Origin: Escallonia rubra
Taxonomy: Eukaryota; Streptophyta; Magnoliopsida; Escalloniales; Escalloniaceae
Direction: 5' to 3'
NCBI GenBank assembly: GCA_033065855.1
Contig: JAVXUO010000086.1
Coordinates: 372,001-436,000 of the forward strand
DNA length: 64,000 nucleotides
The translations under genes and the position numbers were made by a program. Positions within the stretch are counted from its first letter, which is position 1. Each line of letters opens with the position of its first letter. Positions 58,000-64,000 of the stretch are shown one piece after another. The notes beneath the pieces are model-generated. The model was not told the origin of the DNA. It saw nothing but the letters and a program-made list of their open reading frames with translations, and made no database searches.

Positions 58000-59746
58000 T
58001 CGCAAAAAGCAGGAGAGAGAGTAAATCTTGAAGAGAGAGAGAGGAAGGGCCAAGGGGGGGTAGGGTTGGGGGGACATGCTCCTCCCCTCTGACACAACAA
58101 TCATGCATGTGTAAGCATGGAAGGCGGCTTAAAATTGCAAGGATTTAATGTCCTCCTCCTCATTCTTCTACTACTCCCATGATGACAATGAGAAGGAGAA
58201 GGGGGGGAGCTTTTAATTTTGCTTGGGGGAGAGATGGCGTCATGTGATGATGAGGGGCATTTTGGGGAATTGAGAAGGGCGTTTTGGGTACTTGTTTTGG
58301 GGCTTCGAATGATGGTGGGCTCGGCCGTCCGAAGATTCGCAATGATGGTTTGGATTGGCTCGAACCCATCATCACCACCACACCCCCGCACCCAAGCCAC
58401 CATCATCCCTTAACTCTTTTGTATTTTGTGTCTTCTATTAGTTTTGGCCCTTTTATATTCTTCCCCCTTTTAGTATCTTAATTAACTTTCCTTAATCTTT
58501 TCCACTTGACTGATTTGCCCATCTGGCCCTGATTAGTGTTAATGCCTGATTGTGCCATTTGAATAATTTTCCTTTCCACTTTTGGTTATTTTTCCATTTT
58601 TGTTTGTCTCTTGTGATGTCAGTTAGTTAACTAATCAACCCAAAATGCTTGGCCTTAAGGGGCAGAACGGGAACTTGGTAAGTTGGTTGAGATTTGCCTT
58701 TGCGTAAAAAGCAATGTATTTCCCTTTGGATGTTTAGGCCTTTAGGGTAGTGTCTTAAAAAGGAACCAAAGGTGGTGCCAAAAAGGGGTGCTTTGTCCAC
58801 TCTTGGGTGAACCCGCCGAGCTGTACCATGACACACATTGTGACATAAAAGGCAAACCGTTTTGAAATTTCCAAATTAACTAAAATCCTCTTTTGTATAA
58901 GTTTGAGAGGGTGATACTAAACTAGAAGGTGTTTAGTTTCAATATTATTTCGAGGCAATTACTAATATTTTTTTATAGAGATTTTGTAACTATGATGTGT
59001 TAAAGATTCTTGAAAAGGCAACAAATAAACAGGCTGGAGTTAGGTTAAGCTAATCATGCTATTTTTCAGAAATCAACAAAGCAACCTGATCCCGTCGGGT
59101 ATCTAGTTTGAATTTAAATGATTGGTTCTGATTAGGAAAGCGTTATTTGTGCTCCCGCTGAACTCATGTGCTTCATGTTTAAGGATGCATGAATTGGGCA
59201 CTAAGTTTCCACAGTTTAGCTTGCCAATCCAGGCTGGAATTTCAGTTGAGTTTCAATATCAGCTTGTTGAATTAATGACAAAGCTGCCCTTAAGGATTGT
59301 CTACGATGCTTTAAGTTGGAAATCAACGTTATTAGTTAGAGCAACCATTCACAAATGGACTAAGCAAAGGTAAAATGACCAATTTGCCCCAAGTTTCCCA
59401 TTGGTTGCAACCATGATTGTCTTTTCTTTTACGTTATGAGAATAATCATAAGTATTTTGGGTAGCATCATAAGTTAGCTTGCCAAATTAAGTGAAGTTTG
59501 AGATAATGGGGGAGAAAGATGAGTTGGGGCAAACTCATGGCTTATGAGTGCAATTAACGTGAAGCATGATGGCACTGACAGGCGGGTGTTTTGGATGGAT
59601 GCACAAGGTATTAGTAGTAGACATTAGTAGTTATCAATGCATGGCTATGAAAATTGTCAACTAGTTTCGAGTGTCCTCGTGGACCTCGTTCATGGAGCTC
59701 TGCAATGCTCTTTGATTTTGTTTCGGCGTACATCAATTGTAACTAT

Positions 59747-59750
<4 letters not shown>
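58000..59750. other. Intergenic region upstream of the ZPR gene
   Basis: No gene recognised. 58100-58420 is GC-richer with overlapping ORFs on both strands (58101-58406, 58219-58481) that look like composition effects; 58627-58836 and 59122-59373 also match nothing known. Confidence 0.5.
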
Positions 59751-59751
<1 letters not shown>

Positions 59752-59778
<27 letters not shown>

Positions 59779-59920
59779 GGTCGTGATCCATTACTAGCGC
59801 AAGCACGTTGCTAGCGCTGTTTTGCCGTCTGCTATATAATGTAGAGGACGATAATTCACCATCCGCTATATTATATAGCGGACGGTGCTAGCGCTGCTAG
59901 CGCTAGCAACGAATTAGCTC

Positions 59921-59964
<44 letters not shown>
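59752..59964. mobile_element. Small hairpin element (MITE-like) between two AT arrays
   Basis: The core 59779-59921 has GCTAGCGCT-rich ends and an inner palindrome (CCGTCTGCTATATAATGTAG paired with CTATATTATATAGCGGACGG). It is framed by perfect AT arrays at 59752-59778 and 59923-59962. It could fold into an almost complete stem. Target duplication cannot be defined inside the AT repeats (a TA duplication would be invisible). Confidence 0.55.
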
Positions 59965-59967
<3 letters not shown>

Positions 59968-61740
59968 GTGAGCTGAGCTCTCTCGATATTCATTAGAGGA
60001 GATCATAATCACGTTCTTTTTTCTCGTTTACACTTTATCTTTTTTATCATAAACTTTAATGACAATTTTTCAGTGATGGTTACGAAGGTGGAGTGTTTGT
60101 GTCCAAAATGGAGTGCGATTATCTATGATCTTATTAAAAGATGAATCAAAGTGTTCAAGTGAACTTTTACGGGATTTGGCACCAAAAGAAGTTCATAAGT
60201 TGAAAATATTTTTGCTTTTTTGTTTTTGTTTTTGGGGAATTGAACTATACTACTGTATTAGACTTTATGCTTCTATTCTAGGAAAGCTCTAATCTTGAAT
60301 ATATATACTAAGCTAATATAAATTTTAACAACTAATACATTTTGAAAGAATCAACTTCTTTCGATAGTGTTTAACCAATAATCTCTAATACTTCATAACC
60401 AATAATCTTCAAAAAGAATATTTTATTCATTACATGCGAGAATATGAACATACACAGACATCTCCATGTTAACGCGTTGGTTATTTTTTCTTTTTGAGTG
60501 TTTTAGATATTTGTCATCTGCTCCTGTGAACTTGTAAGCAAAAACATAAATCGAGGTTAGGGTATACTTACATTTAACCCCATCGACTTTTAAAATCTTA
60601 CATTCAGATCATAATATTAAAAATCATAGTACATATATCCTTCGATTACAAAACCGTTTGTATTCTTTATGTTCTTATTTCAGCATATTGAATTTTAAAA
60701 ATACCAACACAGCCCTTTGTAGTTTACCTCTTAACCTTCAACAGACCCGCTTTTAACCTTCAACATACCCCATCTTCAACCATCACCCTCTAACTCGTTC
60801 CAGATCCACGATCACTTTTTCATTTTCATCTTCTTTCTAAATTACTTTTGTGTAAAGATGCATATATTATGTACTATCTAAGCACCGTAACATAAAAACA
60901 ATTCCAAATCCATATCCACGATACAGTAGACAAATTCAAATAGACCCATTTAAATCAGACCCATCTTCGACTTCAGATCAAACCAAGACCATCAAAATTG
61001 ACTTTGAATGAAATCCTATCATATCTGACTAAGACCCCTTTATTTTTCTATCATGAAAACAAGATTAAGGCAAGATTACAAGACCTTAGGACTTGCGGAC
61101 AGTATTTGAGTTACTAAATAATGGATTTATTCCATCTTACTCTCTCAAACTATGCTATTTTTCTAGTTTAGCACCTAGACTTTTTTTTTTTTTTAAATAG
61201 TTCTTGAACTATCATTTCATCATCATTTAAGTCTCTCTACTTGTTTTTCAGTTAAAAATGAAAAGGTACTTTGGTCATTAATAGATTTTACGGAGGGTGA
61301 AGGTATTGTTTATCTTAAATATAATTTAGGGATTAGAATTAAAAAGTAAATATATTTCAAGGGGTTAAATGAAATATATCGTAATAAACCCTAACCCTTA
61401 AAAATAATTTACTTCGTTCTCCTGTCGGAACCCACCCCCGAAATGAACCACCCAAAACGGCAACCATCATCAAAGCACCACCTCTGAATTCTTTACCATC
61501 GCAACACCACTTCAGAATTCTTTACCACTTTCTCTCTAACTCCTTACCCTTTATATCTTCCTCACCCTCCACAATGAGTACTCTTTTTGGCATGTTGAAT
61601 TGGTTGTTATCTAATTAGATTGGATACCCTAGGAGAATTGATGGTGTTTGAGAATTGTGAGTTGGAACTAATGTGGACTGTAGGGTGGCGGTGGTGGAAG
61701 TGTCGGCGGCAGGGTGTTAGGTATCACCCTTCCAGAGCCC
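59965..61740. other. Intergenic AT-rich region, no gene supported
   Basis: Nothing recognised on either strand. The phrase pattern near 61150-61260 (TCAAACTATGCTATTTTTC, GTTCTTGAACTATCATTTC) resembles a Mutator-like terminal repeat, but no partner was found. Confidence 0.4.
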
Positions 61741-62070
61741 CATTTAAAATCAAAATTAAAAGGAAGATGCATGTGAAATTGGTAACTGAAGAAATAGAAA
61801 AGAAAGCATAATCAGTAAAGAACAATGCTAGCAGAGGATAGCAAAAAAGAGGTGAAACACACGCGGGGGAAAGGGTAGGAGCTCCAAGGAAGGAGAATGA
61901 TCAAATTTTAAGCAGGCTAAACAACACAAGGGACCTGACTACATCGACAAAAAGTATTTCCAGACCACTACTGGTAACCATCTACCTAAACTTCTTAATC
62001 TTGATTTTCTAATATAGTGGAGAAGACTTTTATGGTTGGGTTAGAACGGCAGAGAGTATATTAAATTCAA

Positions 62071-63443
62071 GGGATAATATCAATTATATCCTTTAGTTTA
62101 TGGGTAAATTACAGTCAAAGACGTAAGTTTCAAAATTTTGCACTTGTATCCAAAATGTGAAAATTTGGTATCAGATATGCCCACCGTTAGGGTTCCGTGA
62201 CCCTAGCTAACGGTTTCTGCTAATGTGGCAATACCGTATTTTAAAAATGGCAATACTACCCTCTCCTTCTTCCAATTTCCTCTATCCTCTCGCACAATCA
62301 CTGCACCACCCCTGCATCACAACCACTGTAGAACCCAGTCAATCTGTCCCAAGAATCCCACCCCAACATCATAGCTGCACACAGATTCACAAACACACGC
62401 ACACAGCCTCCGCCTTGTTGTTATCACCATACCACCGTAAGCAATATGTCTTCACCACCCCACTGTTCCACCGTACTCAAAGCAGCCCCATCACACTTCA
62501 ACTCATCACCAATTTTCACCAACAACCATCTTAATCAAACAAATTCAAAAAGAACTTCAAATCGGCAGCCCTCCTGGCGGTGCCGAACCTCACGACGGGA
62601 TCAGAGCCTTGGTCATGTCGTCTTTAGGGAGGATAGCCTTGCATCCGTTGTTGGTGCTGGCCACCAAACACCCATCGGTCGTGGCCATGGGGACAGAATA
62701 TTCCCTGTCGTCTAGGAAGAACGGCACGACGATGCCTATGGGGATCTAGACGTAACCAACAGGCATCTCTCAGCACTGCCCCAAATGGAGTCGTAATTGA
62801 AGCCTAGCCAAAGGCAGCCCATCGAGGGACTTGCCAGTGATCCTCTGCAAGGCCTCCGTCCTGATGGTGTCGGCACGGTAGTAGTCACCGAGCTTAGATT
62901 CAAGGGACTATAAGGGAGTGACGGCGGCGATGATGGCCTTGACAACCTCCTCGTCTTCCTCGAAAGGGAGAGGGGCCGATGCGACCACCGGGTCAACGAC
63001 CTTCTTATGTTTGGGAAAAGGGGCGGTGACACATGGAGCCAAGCGGGTGTCCTCCTTGCGCGCAGATGAGGTCATTGACGTCTTCCTCGTCGTCCACGAC
63101 AGATTTCTGGCGTGAGATTTAATCTCATTCTAATTTAGCTTCTAGAATTATGGTGATTTAATCCATATGGTGGTGGTCATGGTTATTCGATGTGGAAATG
63201 GGTTTGAGATGGTGGTAGAAGGTGAATGACAATGGTGGTTTGATCGATTTGAAAAGGGATAAAAAAAGAGAAAGGGAAGAGAGAGACAAGTGATTTGTTC
63301 TAGAGGGCAATTATGTCATTTTACACAAAAATTTAACATCATTCGTATTCCATGTGGTCAACAGACATAACTGATATAAATGCAAACATGTGTCCTCGAT
63401 TGTAATTAACCCCTAAACTGAGGGATATAAGTGATATTATCCC
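62071..63443. mobile_element. Pack-MULE carrying an HMG-CoA reductase fragment
   Basis: Termini: GGGATAATATCAATTATATC at 62071 and the inverse of GGGATAATATCACTTATATC ending at 63443. A perfect 9-bp duplication TAAATTCAA flanks it (62062-62070 and 63444-63452), the Mutator-like hallmark. It sits inside a gypsy gag gene whose frame resumes on the other side. Length is 1373 bp. It has no transposase; the interior (62545-63112) is a reversed host-gene fragment. Confidence 0.93.
62545..63112 (-). pseudogene. HMG-CoA reductase (HMGR) exon-1 fragment captured by a Pack-MULE
   Basis: HMGR makes mevalonate for isoprenoids. The minus strand from about 63112 reads, over changing frames, [124 protein letters not shown] and finally FGTARRAADLKFFL. 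This is the linker and first part of the plant catalytic domain, without the membrane region and the C-terminal half. A segment after GCKAI (the SGGATS region) is deleted. There are at least three stops and two frameshifts. The catalytic Glu of the TTEGCLVAS motif reads Asp (GAT). Confidence 0.92.
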
Positions 63444-64000
63444 TAAATTCAATTTGATTGATGAGCAGTTTAAGGTGAATTTTGCCTCAATCCATTTCGA
63501 CAGACATGCTGTATATTGGTTTTGAACATATATCAAGGCCAAGGGCAGGGTGCTCTGGCCTGATTTTGTGAGAGACTTGAATTCTAAGTTTGTTAGTTTG
63601 TTTCAAAAAAGTATTGTAGGGGAATTTCATAAGTTAAGGTAAACCTTAACTTTAAAGAACTACTATAATGAATTTGAAGCCCTTTAGATCTATGTTGGTC
63701 AGTGAAGGGTGCCGATTTGAGGAAGGGTATTTCATACAGAGTTTTATAGGAGGTTTAAAGGACGAGATTAGGTTAAAAGTGGAGAAGTTCGAGCTCTATG
63801 ACCTATCAAGAGCCATGTACCTTGCTAGGAGCAAAAGGCCAGTGTTTACAACTCCTGGCACAGTCCCATAGTTGTGTCCAAACTAACTTTACTACCAACC
63901 AATGCCAGAACAACCAAAAGTCAAACTAGTACCCCTAATTGAAAGCCAAAACCTACATTAGCTACCCCCATTGCATTCCAAAACCCCAACGACATAGCAA

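Larger units (their letters stand above)
61750..64000 (+). pseudogene. Ty3/gypsy gag, decayed and split by a Pack-MULE, runs off the window
   Basis: Before the insertion, 61900-62070 reads (with frameshifts) QAKQHKGPDYIDKKYFQTTT, then YSGEDFYGWVRTAES. After it, 63444-63860 continues IDEQFKVNFASIHFDRHAVY, WF.TYIKAKGRVLWPDFVRD, LNSKFVSLFQKS, GEFHKLR, YYNEFEAL, FIQSFIGGLKDEIRLKVEKF and LSRAMYLARS. This is the plant gypsy gag domain (capsid-like), truncated by the window edge and broken by several stops. Confidence 0.82.

Noticed and set aside
58101-58481. Overlapping ORFs on both strands upstream of the ZPR gene
   Set aside because: Four overlapping frames with Pro/Ser-rich content and no family match; likely chance in a GC-richer patch.
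1-64000. tRNA, snoRNA or miRNA genes
   Set aside because: No cloverleaf with A and B boxes or other clear RNA gene was noticed by eye; a covariance-model scan would be needed to exclude small RNAs.

Overview
The window is nuclear DNA of a flowering plant, almost certainly a eudicot. It has two plant genes with GT-AG introns or a plant-type leader, and plant transposon families (CACTA, hAT, Mutator-like, Ty3/gypsy chromovirus) fill most of the rest. The very large introns suggest a big, repeat-rich genome; a woody dicot such as an Ericales member would fit, but that is only a guess.

Layout. 1-13975 is transposon territory: a CACTA terminus (1-623), a non-coding LTR element with arrays of internal repeats (about 1811-8920), a second CACTA end with a decayed TNPA-like gene (8921 to about 10600), a Mutator-like element carrying a piece of a vitamin B6 synthase gene (PDX1, 11354-13418), and a small inverted-repeat element (about 13480-13973) that ends about 120 bp before the first host gene.

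14093-53463 (+) is the main gene: RCE1/FACE2, the ER-membrane CAAX prenyl protease 2. No single long ORF shows it. It consists of eight short exons that join in frame to a 312-residue protein with all CPBP-family catalytic motifs, but they are spread over 39.4 kb. Intron 3 (16.6 kb) holds two gypsy elements, long tandem arrays, and a pair of LTRs in inverted orientation around a 5'-truncated pol gene, one of them split by a Mutator-like element. Intron 4 (8.1 kb) holds a nearly intact hAT element. Intron 6 (9.8 kb) holds a Mutator-like element with a patchwork of four plastid DNA pieces (16S rRNA, infA, trnI-GAU intron, 23S rRNA).

56715-58000 (-) carries a LITTLE ZIPPER (ZPR3-type) gene, a small leucine-zipper inhibitor of HD-ZIP III transcription factors, with a long leader and a TATA box. 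58.0-61.7 kb is mostly intergenic with AT arrays and a small hairpin element. The window ends in a decayed gypsy gag gene (about 61750-64000), interrupted with an exact 9-bp target duplication by a Mutator-like element that carries a reversed piece of HMG-CoA reductase.

The two host genes have unrelated jobs (post-prenylation processing and control of leaf/meristem polarity). The recurring theme is Mutator-like elements that picked up host or organelle DNA: three in one window (PDX1, plastid mosaic, HMGR). All calls come from reading the sequence against remembered family motifs; no database search was run.
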